Assembly: GCA_963727755.1 (NCBI GenBank)
Contig: CAVSHN010000011.1
Coordinates: 1 to 64,000, forward strand
Source of the DNA: DASYAN01 sp963727755
Lineage (GTDB): Bacteria > Chloroflexota > Ktedonobacteria > Ktedonobacterales > Ktedonobacteraceae
Length of the DNA: 64,000 bases
Direction: 5' to 3'
A program made the translations under genes and the position numbers. This document shows positions 1 through 9,384 of the stretch, piece by piece; the stretch's first letter is position 1, and every line of letters begins with the position of its first letter. The notes under the pieces were generated by a model. That model was not told the origin of the DNA and did no database searches. It saw only the letters and a program-made list of their open reading frames with translations.

Positions 1-697
1 TAGGAGGCACAACCATTACAACATTCGAGAATTGCTGCGCCATTCCGGCAATAGAATTTCGTGTTGAGCTGGTCTGGCCCTGGAATTTGGGATGATGTAC
101 TGGGCGAGAACCGTACAATGAATATACGGATCAATTTGTCTGGTTGAACAATGGGATACTCAATTGGATCGGTGGACTGATCGACAGGCCCAGCTGTCCA
201 ATCAGAAGGATATTGCACCGAGATATTCATCGTAGCATCGCTCGTGGATGTAAAAGGAGCAGGCATAGGCAGTGAACTGACATTGCTACCAGAAAGCGCA
301 TTAGTACCCGATGCACTTGGGAAATGCGACAGGGAGCGGGCAGGATGGGAATTGGGCGGAAACTGGCCTTGGATGGCGAGCACGCCAATAGTTCCCAACA
401 CACCCACAACTGGAGTGAGGAGCACAATCAAAACCACACTAACGATGCGACGCACCACAGAACTGGCCAGAGGTTTGACCTTGCCATTAGCATCCTAAAC
501 TCCCGCCATAGCTAGTTCGCTCGGTTTGGCCTCGACAAGGTAGGGAAGTTTCTCCGAAAAGGTTGTGGGCCAAGGCGGAGTTCCCGGGGGCAGGTCGGGA
601 ACCGCATTTAACTGACCCTGCGATATACTTGATCCGCACTGGGGACAGCTGAGTAGCCAAAGTTGGCAATTCAACTGCACATTCGGGAACACTTCAT
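1..697 (-). pseudogene. Zinc-ribbon, single-TM, secreted-domain protein, broken and cut by window edge
   Basis: Reading leftward, an ATG at 697 with AGGAGG four bases upstream starts MKC. The frame then has to shift to continue into a zinc-ribbon-like stretch with the pair CPQCG. A TAG at 495-497 follows, and the same frame then stays open to the window edge: a hydrophobic segment (VSVVLIVLLTPVVGVLGTIG), a Ser/Pro/Asn-rich linker and an extracellular segment containing ISVQYPSDW and IFIVRFSPS. Zinc ribbon, membrane anchor and exported domain is a common layout for Ktedonobacterial surface proteins. The exported part looks loosely PsbP/DUF1795-like, but that is only an impression. The gene has one frame change near its start, one in-frame stop, and a missing end. 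Confidence 0.6.
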
Positions 698-1253
698 CAC
701 GCCTCCTGTAAGCTTCTACAATAATTGACGATGCTAGTCCTCTTCTACAATCATTATGCTAGCACAAAATGGCAGTCAGTTGGTACCACGTTTATTTTAC
801 AGTTGAAATATTAGAGAACCAATCACAAAATGTCAACCTTTTTCCACACCCAACTGGCAGAAAAAAGGGACATTTGCAAAGAATTAACATATTCTTCGAA
901 ATTCTTCTCTGTACTACTGCTATAACAACCTGAACGGTTCCATCCGCCAATCCAACGATACAACATCCATAAGCAAAGTGCAAGGCCTCGAATTTGCCAG
1001 GGATGATAGGATCTTGCTCCAGTAGCAACTGAGCTGAGATCTATTAGGCAAGAAACTGGAAATCTGGCTTCATCGTATGGTCTGGTAACATTAACCGTGG
1101 AGACTTGAATAGTCTCCTTATGTATGCTGTGGTTTGTTCCTAGATCAGGTTATATCAGTGTTCTTTAACAAAGAGCAACTAGATAGAACAAGCTTGTACC
1201 TCATGGTGCGCAAAATGCCGAAAGCAAGCACCTATCAAGAAAGGAGCTATTCA
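698..1253. other. Intergenic stretch, no gene recognised
   Basis: I see no convincing coding sequence here; short open frames lack ribosome-binding sites and recognisable protein. At 861-876 is AAAAAAGGGACATTTGC, nearly the same as a doubled motif at 29932-29967. It may be a remnant of a transposon end. Confidence 0.4.
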
Positions 1254-2841
1254 TGTCCACGCGGAAGACGACAAAGCTCTCCCCTCCGCAGTTGTATTCA
1301 TTCGCATCGTCTTATCATAGCCTCAAACCGTGCTGCATTGGGAACTGCTTTCGGCTCCGCAGCAAAAAACGCTCAAAGCACGCAGAGGTGCGGGTGGAAT
1401 GGTCACAGCGTTAACTGACGTCGGGAACACGATGGATGTCACGTGGGTTGCCATGGCTATGACTGAAGGCGATCGTCTGGCTATCAAGCAGGCTCAGCAG
1501 CAGGGCAGCTCCCTGCAATCTTCTCTCTCAGCTTGAAGATGCAACTGCGCTATGTTTCGATTGCCAAAGAGGCATATCGCAAACATTATGAGAAGGTTAG
1601 CAACGAATTACTCTGGTTTCTACAACACTATATGTGTGATCCGACACAAGATGCGGAATCGGCCAAACAATTGCAAGATGCCTGGGAGAATGGATATACT
1701 GTTGCCAATCAAGCCATTGCTCTCGCAGTCAACGATGAGATCGAGCGAGAACAAACGGTGCCAGTGGTGATGTTACAAGATTATCACCTGTATCTGGCCC
1801 CAGCGATCAATGCGTCAACGCCATCCGACCATTTTGATGCCCAGCATTTCATTCATATTCCCTGGCCAGACATCCGCTGCTGGCATTTCTTGCCAAGCAA
1901 GATCACACAGGCGATTTATAAGAGGCTAGTAGGTAACGATATTATCGGCTTTCAGACCCAGCGAGACGCACGCAATTTTCTCGAAGGTGCTCGCACCATC
2001 TTGGATGGTGCCGTGGCAGACTTCGAAGAGGGAGCCGTCTGGTGGCAAGGCCATCGCACACAGACACAAGCCTACCCCATTTCCATTTCGGTCACGCAGG
2101 AGCGCAAAGTGGTAAATAGCGCCGCTGGCAAGCGGGCTGCTGAAACAATCAAGCCGTTATTGTGTGAGCACACAATCATGCGTGTGGATCGCCTTGAGCC
2201 AACGAAGAATATTATACGAGGTTTCCAGGCCTACTCTCAGGTGCTTGAAAAACATCCTGAACTGCACAGCAAGGTTGTCTTCCTGGCTTTTCTGGTGCCG
2301 TCACGGCAGACGTTGCTGATGTATCGACATTTCGATGCTGATGTACGTTCGCTGATTGATGACATTAATCACACGTATGGGACAAATGATTGGACGCCTA
2401 TTCAGGCGTTTTTTGGTAATGATAGGGTGCGTGCACTGGCAGCGATTGCCAGTTTTTATGATGTGTTGCTGGTCAATCCGATCATTGATGGGATGAACTT
2501 GGTGGCTAAGGAGGGAGCCGTTGTCAATCAACGCGATGGGGTGATTGTGCTTTCACGTACCGTCGGTGCATTTCATCAGATGGCAAAGGGGTCAATTCCA
2601 ACGTCTCCTGTCGATATTGAGGAGACCGCCGAGGCATTATATAAAGCCTTGACGCTGCCAGCTGATGAACGCGAGATTCAAAGCCACGACAGCACGGCAA
2701 GCTGTAGAGCGCAGCGATTTAACGAAGTGGATGGCACAGCAAATAGCCGATATCAATGAGCTGCTTGATCGTACATTTGCTCATGCACAAACCCCAATAA
2801 TCCCGTCCACTCCCAATGTACCGATAGTAGGACTGGTTTAA
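1254..2841 (+). pseudogene. otsA: Trehalose-6-phosphate synthase (GT20), multiply frameshifted
   Basis: The family transfers glucose from a nucleotide sugar to glucose-6-phosphate, the first step of trehalose synthesis. Four pieces in different frames line up with one GT20 protein: LIIASNR near 1310-1330, then KARRGAGGMVTALTDVG (about 1370-1430), then the long piece 1533-2680 with DYHLYLAP, FIHIPWPDIRCWHFLP, IGFQTQRDARNF, RVDRLEPTKNI and NPIIDGMNLVAKEGA, and finally a C-terminal helix TKWMAQQIADINELLDR read in another frame to a TAA at 2839-2841. N-terminal glycine-loop residues are damaged as well. Sugar-binding motifs survive in the long piece, so decay is recent. The neighbour on the opposite strand is a decayed glucosidase, so a whole carbohydrate locus seems to be dying. 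Confidence 0.85.
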
Positions 2842-2879
2842 ACCCAAGGGATCATCTTGCAAGGGGTTTCCCTTGCTAG

Positions 2880-5077
2880 CTAGAGTACGCGGACATCGAC
2901 TTCGTTTTCTCTGCCAAGAACGATCTCCGTGCGATCTTCCACATGAACGAAGCGCAGATGCACCCGTCGTGCTCCTACATAAATTCCATTAATTTCCAGT
3001 GTCTTGAGCCAATCTGGCAGGGTGGGCTCATCCAACGTTAGACGGTGCTGCTCAGCCTCAGGATGCCTCCCAAGCAATGACTGGATCAGGAGAAAAGGTG
3101 CCCCCGTCGCCCAGGCTTGAGGCGAGCAAGAAACAGGATAACAAGTTGGGCCATAGCCATCGCGACGCGCAAAACCGCAGTAGAGTTCCGGCAAGCGAGC
3201 ACTGTCGTAATAACAACTGGCATCAAACAGACTCTTCAAGATGCGCCCAGCCTCCTCTTTTCGTCCATAAAGGGCAAAACCAGTTCCTACCAAGGCACTA
3301 TCATGTGGCCAGACCGAACCATTGTGATAGCTCATTGGATTGTAACGCTTGGCCTGTGTTGAGAGCGTGCGAATGCCCCACCCACTGAACATGTCCGCAC
3401 ACATTAAGCGATGGGTGACCCTGTGTGCCCCGATACATCAGGAATAATACCGTCCATAGGCATTGTCCTGCATTGGAAGTAACGATATCACAAGGTTCTT
3501 TGTGTTCGGCCAATCCCATAGAGAAGACTTGCTCTTGCTCCCACCAAAAGTGCCGCAAAAAGTTTGTCTGTAATGTCAGCAATATGATCCCAATGAATGG
3601 CGCAGTCATGCTTACCCAGTCTCCTGGCAAGATAGCTCATAGCTCGATAAGCAGCATAGGTATATCCCTGTACCTCATCAGTGCAATCGGGAACAGGCAA
3701 TCCGACCATCACTATGAGTAGCCAATCAAAGAATCCTTCCAGCCCTGGTTCACCAGCCCCTTTTCGGAAGTACAGTGAAATTCAATAAAGGTATCGCCAT
3801 CTTGATCGCCATAGTCTGTTAACCATCTGGCCGCCGCTTCTGCATTGGGCCATAATTTCTCCGAAATGCTAAATCATTTGTCCAGCGTATATAGGCTTCG
3901 AGGACCATCAGAAAAAGCTGAGTAGCATCCACCAAACCATAGTAGGGAATATAGGGAATTTCACGACAGTTAGCCATCTCGCCTGTCCTGAACTCATGGA
4001 GGATCTTCCCCGGCTCCTCTTCAGTGAAAGGTTCAACCTTTTTCCCTTGATGAGCAGCGAGAAACGCCAGCACGCCATGTACGACCTGAGGAAACCAGGG
4101 AAGAAATCCAGAGCGTAGCAGCCCATCACGCAAAGGACAGCGATACCAGGGAGTACCTGCATATGGAAAGAAACCATGGGGCGTCAGAGTACTCAACATC
4201 ATCAGGTCTTGCATGCCACGTGTCAGTAAGCGATTAAAGAAGGGATCATTCGTTTGCGTCGTTGGTAGATGCTGGCTACGCGATGCAGATGCCGCAGGTT
4301 GTGTCAACAGTTTATCAGTACTTGATTTGCTCATTTTGATTGTAACACGTATTTGTACAGTACTGCCTGGCTGGAGGTTAAGCACCCAATCAATTCTGTC
4401 AGATTGTACATAATTGGCTGATGGTTGATATTGAAGCTGTGTTGTACGCTCAATATCATCTAACCCTTGATAACGCAAAACAACTCCATCGCTCTCTTGT
4501 AGGCTTGGCAAATGTTTCCCTTGCTGTTTGCGCAAAGGCCAAGAGTCTGAAAGAATCACAGAAATCTGAGCCAATTCTCAAGGTCAAGTTGAATACCACA
4601 GCACTCGCGTGAAAATTGGTCACCGTGAAGGTTTGAACGAGTGAATTTTGCTCTAATTCAATAAAGCGGTCAATATGAATAGCCCCTTGCTCAACAATAT
4701 TGGTTCTCCACTGCAAATGTCACATTCGTGAGATCAATGTGACAGGCATCTCCCATAGCAGCAACCTGATGGGAAAGGGGCACAAGACGACAACCTTCTA
4801 GATAAAGATTGCAAGTTTGCAGGAAACGTGTCCCATGCGAGAAGAGACCCATCTCTTGCACCGACGAGAGAAAATCACCGCACACATCTGCCACCAGAAA
4901 GGTATCACCACCCTTGAGTACTAGGGACGTCGCGCTGGTCTGTTCTCTGTCCTCTCTAAAATCCAGTTTAATTGGTTCTGCCTGCTGCGTCTCAATAGCG
5001 GAAAGCAGGACTACTTTGGCATGTGATCTGTCATAGCAGTTCTTCCTCGTGGCTGCAAGTTGACATCCTTCCCTCAT
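2880..5077 (-). pseudogene. Glycogen-debranching-type amylo-alpha-1,6-glucosidase, heavily frameshifted
   Basis: Six overlapping pieces in different frames follow the order of a bacterial debranching-enzyme-like glucosidase (GDE N-terminal domain plus (alpha/alpha)6 barrel). 4691-5077 carries the N-terminal domain (LVLKGGDTFLVADVCGDF, GLFSHGTRFL). 4456-4716 continues it (IVEQGAIHIDRFIEL). 3819-4574 covers the linker and first catalytic barrel part (GFFPYAGTPWYRCPLRDG, where intact relatives have a GRDG motif). 3488-3712 and 3301-3630 are middle fragments. 2880-3404 is the C-terminal barrel (YNPMSYHNGSVWPHDSALVG). At least five frame changes are needed, and the catalytic motif itself is garbled, so this is a real pseudogene rather than a sequencing slip. 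It converges on the otsA wreck with only about 40 bases between them. Confidence 0.82.
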
Positions 5078-5564
5078 TGGAAGGATTTGAGATTCCGCTC
5101 TTCACTGGGAGAGCATTGCTGTTTATCCGGTCTTGTCTGTGTAGACTCTTGCCTGTGTAGGCTCTTGCCTGTGTAGGTCCTCTGGACTCTCCACTACAAG
5201 CAAACAGCGATTACCCAGCAGTTTTCCTATTACTTAATCTTTGCACGACTTAGTTTTTACACATTTATATGTCTATGGTACCATAAAATATTTGAGAATT
5301 CAATAATGTAATTAAAAAATTAAATTTTCTTCTCACCAATTAAAAACAGCAAAAAAATTTTTTTAAATCCGTATTGGTATTCTGGTGTTGTGATCTGGGT
5401 TGGATCGTTGCCGTGTACCGAATTGGACAGGCTACTAGGAAGTGCGGAAACATGAATATACTATACTATGACATGCTATGACATGGAATGGAATGGCCCT
5501 TTATGATAGCCAAATTGGGCTATGGAGTGAGGCATTCTCAAGGAGGAAAGGGGGACAAATCGAG
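5078..5564. other. AT-rich intergenic region
   Basis: No gene is seen. The region holds a short tandem repeat (5131-5178) and then a strongly AT-rich block at about 5230-5370. It could contain the dead promoter of the leftward glucosidase, but I cannot name a box with confidence. Confidence 0.4.
5131..5178. repeat. 16-bp tandem repeat, 3 copies
   Basis: Three head-to-tail copies of a unit close to TCTTGCCTGTGTAGGC fill 5131-5146, 5147-5162 and 5163-5178. Copy 1 differs at two positions. It lies upstream of the decayed glucosidase. Confidence 0.85.
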
Positions 5565-6811
5565 CTAACGACTACCTAGAATATGGCAACTTTGCGCATC
5601 GCCTAACCCAAAGACATGGTTGATCACTGGCTGAATATTCTCACAATGTGGAATAACTACATCCTGGTCTGCTTCTAGCATGGGATCATAAATAGTTGCC
5701 AGATCTCCATAATCTTGTTGACCCTGCCCTGGCCCCAATGTAACGTGTTGCACAGTATTGCTGCTCAGCATGTGTCCATATTTAGCCATTGCCAACACTT
5801 CTTGTTCGCTCAAATCGGTATAAAATTTCTTATCCAGGCTTTTTAGCAATTGTGCAACGCTTGCCAGCATATTGGGACTGGTAAGCTCTGGCTTGAGGGC
5901 TGTCAATACTTGCTGCTGGCGCTCTGTACGCCCAATGTCGCCTATCTGGTCCGAGTGACGTGTACGGACATATTCCAAGGCTTGTTCGCCAGTAAGATGC
6001 TGCGGCCCAGGAGCTAGATAGAGACGAGTATAGGCATACGGATTATTGGGATTGCTACTGGTTCCGCTATCATTAGGATAGGTATCATCAACAACTGGAT
6101 GGGTGATATCAACATTAACGCCGCCAAATGTATCAATTACCTTCGCAAAGCCATCCAGCCCTACCCATGCATAGCGATCGATAGTAATACCATAATCCTG
6201 CTCAACGGTCAGGCGAGCTAGACGGACGCCGCCTTCAAAGCTGTTATCTCGCTGGGCACCTAGCAAGAATGCCTGATCTATTTTATGCATACCACCCACC
6301 TCTGGTACCGCTACCCATAAATCGCGTGGAATAGAGACCATACTTACCATATTGTTGACTGTATCAATATGCACAACCATCATAACTTGGGTGAGTATCT
6401 GTGGGAAAGTGAATTTGCCATCATTGTCGCTTCCCAGCAAGAGGATGTTCCACGATCTACCAGCGATAAGACTGAAATCCACTGGCTGGCTCAATGCTGG
6501 CTCATCCTGGTCACGACTGACCGGGCGTTCAAATGACGTGAGTGATGGTTTAATATTGGTCACATAATCGTAATAACCAGCACCAGTGCGCTACATCCCA
6601 GCAGCACCATCAACAAAAAGGCTGTGCATGCAATGATTATAGGCCTCTTCCATGCACGCTTTTTCCTCTTAAAATGGTGTTGCTTTCTTCTCTTGGCAGG
6701 AAACAGCCACGGGGAAATGATAGACATGCTTTGGTAGGAATAATATATCTCTGATCTGGCCAATCGGCCTTGTTGATCTATCTGTCCATCCCTAGAGAGA
6801 TCTCTGCCCAT
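5565..6811 (-). pseudogene. LytR-CpsA-Psr (LCP) family protein with one frameshift
   Basis: LCP proteins move undecaprenyl-linked glycopolymers onto peptidoglycan at the outer face of the membrane. The N-terminal part begins at an ATG at 6811 (AAGGA upstream). It has a basic cytoplasmic stretch and one membrane helix (IIIACTAFLLMVLLGCSALV). The frame stops at 6560. The LCP domain continues in another frame from 6563: NILLLGSD, MVSIPRDLWV, KIDQAF, GVNVDI, LTGEQALEYVRTRHSD and IGRTERQQQVL, which include the conserved arginines and aspartates. The two halves together give a normal LCP layout of about 415 residues. A separate GTG start for the second half is possible but would leave an LCP domain with no membrane anchor, so one indel near 6560 is more likely. 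Confidence 0.8.
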
Positions 6812-7002
6812 GATATCCTTATCCAATTGACACCATTTTCGTTGAAGAGAGAGAGAAACGCACGACATGCCCAGCACAAACCATGACACAATCGTTAACC
6901 TTCATGGTTTAGAACGGGAATGCAAGCAAATTCGTTACAACCACTTAGGGCTATTCCCGCAAAGAATCTGTCACACCTAAGCAAGAAAATAGCTGCCATT
7001 GA

Positions 7003-7031
7003 TTGACAATAAGTGACCGATATAGTATTCT
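7003..7031 (+). promoter_or_regulatory. Sigma70-like promoter upstream of hicA
   Basis: TTGACA at 7003-7008 and TATTCT at 7026-7031 are separated by 17 bases. The pair lies about 45 bases upstream of the hicA start and would drive the toxin-antitoxin trio. Confidence 0.45.
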
Positions 7032-7075
7032 GTCAGTGTACTGATGAAGTACATAAATTTAGTTTAGGAGGTTAT

Positions 7076-7258
7076 TTGAAAGCGCGAGACGTTATCAAAC
7101 GGCTTGAGTCTGAAGGGTGGTACTATGTAGGAACTAAGGGGAGCCACCGCCACTACAAACATCCAATCAAGCCTGGAAAGGTGACAGTGGCAGGACATCC
7201 CAACACAGACCTACCAAAGAAGACCTTGTCAGACATTAAAAAGCAAGCTGGTTGGTAA
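7076..7258 (+). CDS. hicA: HicA-family mRNA interferase toxin
   Basis: A 60-residue protein of the HicA double-stranded-RNA-binding-fold family, whose members cleave mRNA independently of ribosomes until bound by HicB. The diagnostic motif is GTKGSHRHYKHP, with the catalytic histidine in the GSHxxY context, preceded by KARDVIKRLESEGW and followed by PNTDLPKKTLSDIKKQAGW. I start it at TTG 7076 because AGGAGG lies at 7066-7071 and the protein then begins at the usual HicA N-terminus. The open frame extends further upstream but with no family similarity. A HicB-type antitoxin follows 100 bases downstream. Complete and plausible. Confidence 0.85.
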   Translation: MKARDVIKRLESEGWYYVGTKGSHRHYKHPIKPGKVTVAGHPNTDLPKKTLSDIKKQAGW

Positions 7259-7261
7259 AAA

Positions 7262-7290
7262 GTTAGGGGGATCTAGTCCATCCCCCTAAC
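7262..7290 (+). other. Perfect 11-bp hairpin between hicA and hicB
   Basis: Arms GTTAGGGGGAT (7262-7272) and ATCCCCCTAAC (7280-7290) enclose a 7-base loop just after the hicA stop. No T-run follows, so it is more likely an attenuating or message-stabilising stem, or an operator, than a full terminator. Confidence 0.55.
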
Positions 7291-7358
7291 GGTCCCGTCT
7301 CTACTATACCACAGAGGACTATGGAAGAAAAAGACAGGGAACTAAAGGAGGAAACGCT

Positions 7359-7634
7359 ATGGCAGTTTGTTATCCCGTTATTCTCGAAAAAGGAGACACC
7401 AGCTACGGTTCATACGTCCCTGATATCCCTGGATGCATTGCAGTCGGAGAAACACCAGAAGAGACGCTTAAATTAATGCAAGAAGCGTTACAGGAGCATT
7501 TAGAATTGATGCAAAAAGACGGTGATGTTATCCCTGACCCATCACCTATGAGCGCTATTATATACGACACAGATACAGAAACCGTTCATGAGGTGAAGGT
7601 TGAGCTGCACCATAGAGGGACGTATGCTAACTGA
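7359..7634 (+). CDS. hicB: HicB-family antitoxin
   Basis: A 91-residue protein with the HicB partial-RNase-H fold: YPVILEKGDTSYGSYVPDIPGC, then AVGETPEETLKLMQEALQEHLELM, then DPSPMSAI. HicB proteins bind and silence HicA and often repress the operon. A good ribosome site (AAAGGAGG at about 7345-7352) precedes the ATG. No helix-turn-helix is visible in its short C-terminus; DNA binding may be supplied by the overlapping gene that follows. Its stop codon overlaps the start of that gene by 11 bases, which indicates translational coupling. Confidence 0.85.
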   Translation: MAVCYPVILEKGDTSYGSYVPDIPGCIAVGETPEETLKLMQEALQEHLELMQKDGDVIPDPSPMSAIIYDTDTETVHEVKVELHHRGTYAN

Positions 7635-7827
7635 GATATACACCATCGAGCAACTTCAACAAATATTGAAATTGAGCGACCGGACCATCTTCCGCCTTCT
7701 CAAAGAAGGCAAACTTAGCGGCTTCAAACTTGGGCGTGAATGGCGTTTCCAAAAATCGGACATTAATGCGTACATTCAGGCTCAGAGGGAAGAAGCTCAA
7801 AGAGCACGACTTCAAGTGCAAAGATAA
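7624..7827 (+). CDS. Excisionase/MerR-like helix-turn-helix protein
   Basis: A 67-residue protein beginning MLTEIYTIEQLQQILKLS, with the typical DNA-binding-domain pattern of the excisionase family (helix-turn-helix 17): TVxQLxxxLxLSxRTIxRLLKEGKLxGFKxGREWRFxKxDIxAYI. The C-terminus is a short charged helix. The ATG at 7624 overlaps the hicB stop, so the two are coupled. I infer that it is the transcriptional regulator of the hicA-hicB operon, doing the job that a C-terminal DNA-binding domain does in many HicB proteins. An alternative role in excision of a lost mobile element cannot be excluded. A strong terminator follows directly. Confidence 0.8.
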   Translation: MLTEIYTIEQLQQILKLSDRTIFRLLKEGKLSGFKLGREWRFQKSDINAYIQAQREEAQRARLQVQR

Positions 7828-7833
7828 TTACAA

Positions 7834-7867
7834 GGGAGACGATGCTCCCTAATCGTCTCCCTTTTTT
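7834..7867 (+). terminator. Rho-independent terminator of the hic operon
   Basis: Perfect 10-bp stem GGGAGACGAT (7834-7843) with ATCGTCTCCC (7852-7861), 8-base loop, followed by six T at 7862-7867. It closes the three-gene hic unit just before the peptidase gene. Confidence 0.9.
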
Positions 7868-7879
7868 GAGGAATTATTA

Positions 7880-9067
7880 ATGGATCTTGAACGTATTCAA
7901 CAGGCATTGCGAGACGAGCAGCTTAACGGCTGGCTCTTCTACGACTTTCGCAAAGCGAATCCAATCGCCTATCAGGTCCTGGGACTACCCAGCCAGGAGA
8001 TGTATTCACGACGCTGGTTCTATTTTGTACCCGCTCAGGGAATACCGACAGCAGTGATTAGCGCCGTTGAGCCACATACTTTGCGCTCATTGCCAGGGCA
8101 ATGCTTGATCTTTCGTACTTGGCAAGAAATGCATGCTCACGTACATTCCCTATTAGCCTCAGGGACACGCATTGCCATGGAATACTCACCTATGAATGCC
8201 ATTCCCTATATCTCACGAGTCGATGCAGGCACAATAGAGCTAATACGTTCTTTTGGAGTAGAGGTCGTGAGTTCGGCAAACCTAGCTCAGCTTTTCATTG
8301 CTCAGCTAACTGAGCAGCAAATCGCTAGTCATCGTGAGGCTGGACGGCGTTTGATCGCCATCAAAGACCAACTCTTTGCCGAACTTAGTGCTGACCTGCG
8401 GGCAGGAAGAGATTTGGATGAATATCAGGTGCAGCAACACTTTGTGGAACTGATCTTGCAGGCAGGACTGATAATGCCCGAAGGGGAAGCTCCCATTGTG
8501 GCTGTGAATGCCAATAGTGGGAATCCACATTACCAGCCCTCTAGCACCCAATCCAGTCCTATCAAGCATGGCGATCTGGTTCTCTTTGACTTCTGGAGCC
8601 GTCTCCCTATGGACGACGCCATCTATGCGGATTATACCTGGGTTGCCTTTGTCGGAACACGTGATGAAAATCCGGCACACCAGCGTGAGGTCTTTGAGAT
8701 TGTGCGTAACGCTCGTGATACAGCGATCACATTTATACGTGAACGGCTCGCAGCAGGCAAACACGTTGAGGGCCGTCAAGTAGATGATGTGGCACGTCAC
8801 ATCATTGCCACAGCTGGCTATGCTGACTACTTTGTACATCGCACTGGCCATAGCATTGGCACTGTTGAGCATGGCAATGGAGCCAATATAGATAACTTTG
8901 AGACACAGGATGAACGCATTTTGCTGCCATACACATGTAACTCGATCGAGCCAGGTATCTATCTACCCGAGTTTGGTATCCGCAGCGAAGTAGATCTGCT
9001 TATCCTGGAACATGATGCTGAGGTCACAGGTGTGCCTGTTCAAGAAGAGATCGTGCCTTTACTGTAA
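7880..9067 (+). CDS. M24-family metallopeptidase (Xaa-Pro aminopeptidase-like)
   Basis: A 395-residue cytoplasmic pita-bread-fold hydrolase. The N-terminal third (residues 1 to about 150) is a creatinase-like N domain. The catalytic part has the metal ligands in order: aspartates in LFDFWSR and IYADYTWVAF, histidine in HRTGHSIG, and glutamates in SIEPGIYLPEFG and RSEVDLLI. Such enzymes usually remove an N-terminal residue preceding proline; the exact substrate cannot be read from sequence. The first aspartate sits in a slightly unusual DFWSR context instead of DFG. The ATG at 7880 is preceded by TGAGG. The gene is complete and stands alone between the hic terminator and a 317-base gap. Confidence 0.85.
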   Translation: MDLERIQQALRDEQLNGWLFYDFRKANPIAYQVLGLPSQEMYSRRWFYFVPAQGIPTAVISAVEPHTLRSLPGQCLIFRTWQEMHAHVHSLLASGTRIAMEYSPMNAIPYISRVDAGTIELIRSFGVEVVSSANLAQLFIAQLTEQQIASHREAGRRLIAIKDQLFAELSADLRAGRDLDEYQVQQHFVELILQAGLIMPEGEAPIVAVNANSGNPHYQPSSTQSSPIKHGDLVLFDFWSRLPMDDAIYADYTWVAFVGTRDENPAHQREVFEIVRNARDTAITFIRERLAAGKHVEGRQVDDVARHIIATAGYADYFVHRTGHSIGTVEHGNGANIDNFETQDERILLPYTCNSIEPGIYLPEFGIRSEVDLLILEHDAEVTGVPVQEEIVPLL

Positions 9068-9384
9068 ACGCACCAGCGTGTGAAATCACCTAGAGAGTGT
9101 CACCAACCTTCCTAGTATCTCCAACGTATATGCTAATGGGTGTGCCTAACTTTTTGCACGGCTCAGCAAAATCGGGCTGAGCGGTCGAATTAAACTCATA
9201 TATATCAAGTTTCGTGCTCACTTTTTGCAAAAATCCTAGGCGCACCCTATGCTAATCAGGAACCCCCCCATAAAGGAAGGCCTCGTTCCTCCCCCTTAAC
9301 AGGATGCAAGGGGTCTCCTGGCTCGCTTTGATGATACAAGACACCATTTTGACAGCGTATTCGTATAGTGAGAGGAAGAACTGT
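9068..9384. other. Intergenic region with a small hairpin
   Basis: No gene is seen. GCTCAGC (9161-9167) and GCTGAGC (9176-9182) form a 7-bp stem. It may end transcription of the peptidase gene, but no T-run follows. Confidence 0.4.

Noticed and set aside
792..1028. Leftward 78-residue frame
   Set aside because: No ribosome site and no recognisable pattern; contains the repeated GGGACATTT motif instead.
2880..5077. Six separate small genes on the minus strand
   Set aside because: They follow one another as consecutive parts of one debranching-type glucosidase.
6560..6563. LCP halves as two coupled genes (ATGTGA overlap)
   Set aside because: The second half would be an LCP domain without its membrane anchor, and the first an anchor without a domain; one frameshifted gene explains both.
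7262..7290. Terminator between hicA and hicB
   Set aside because: The stem is perfect but no T-run follows, and a good terminator is present after the third gene.
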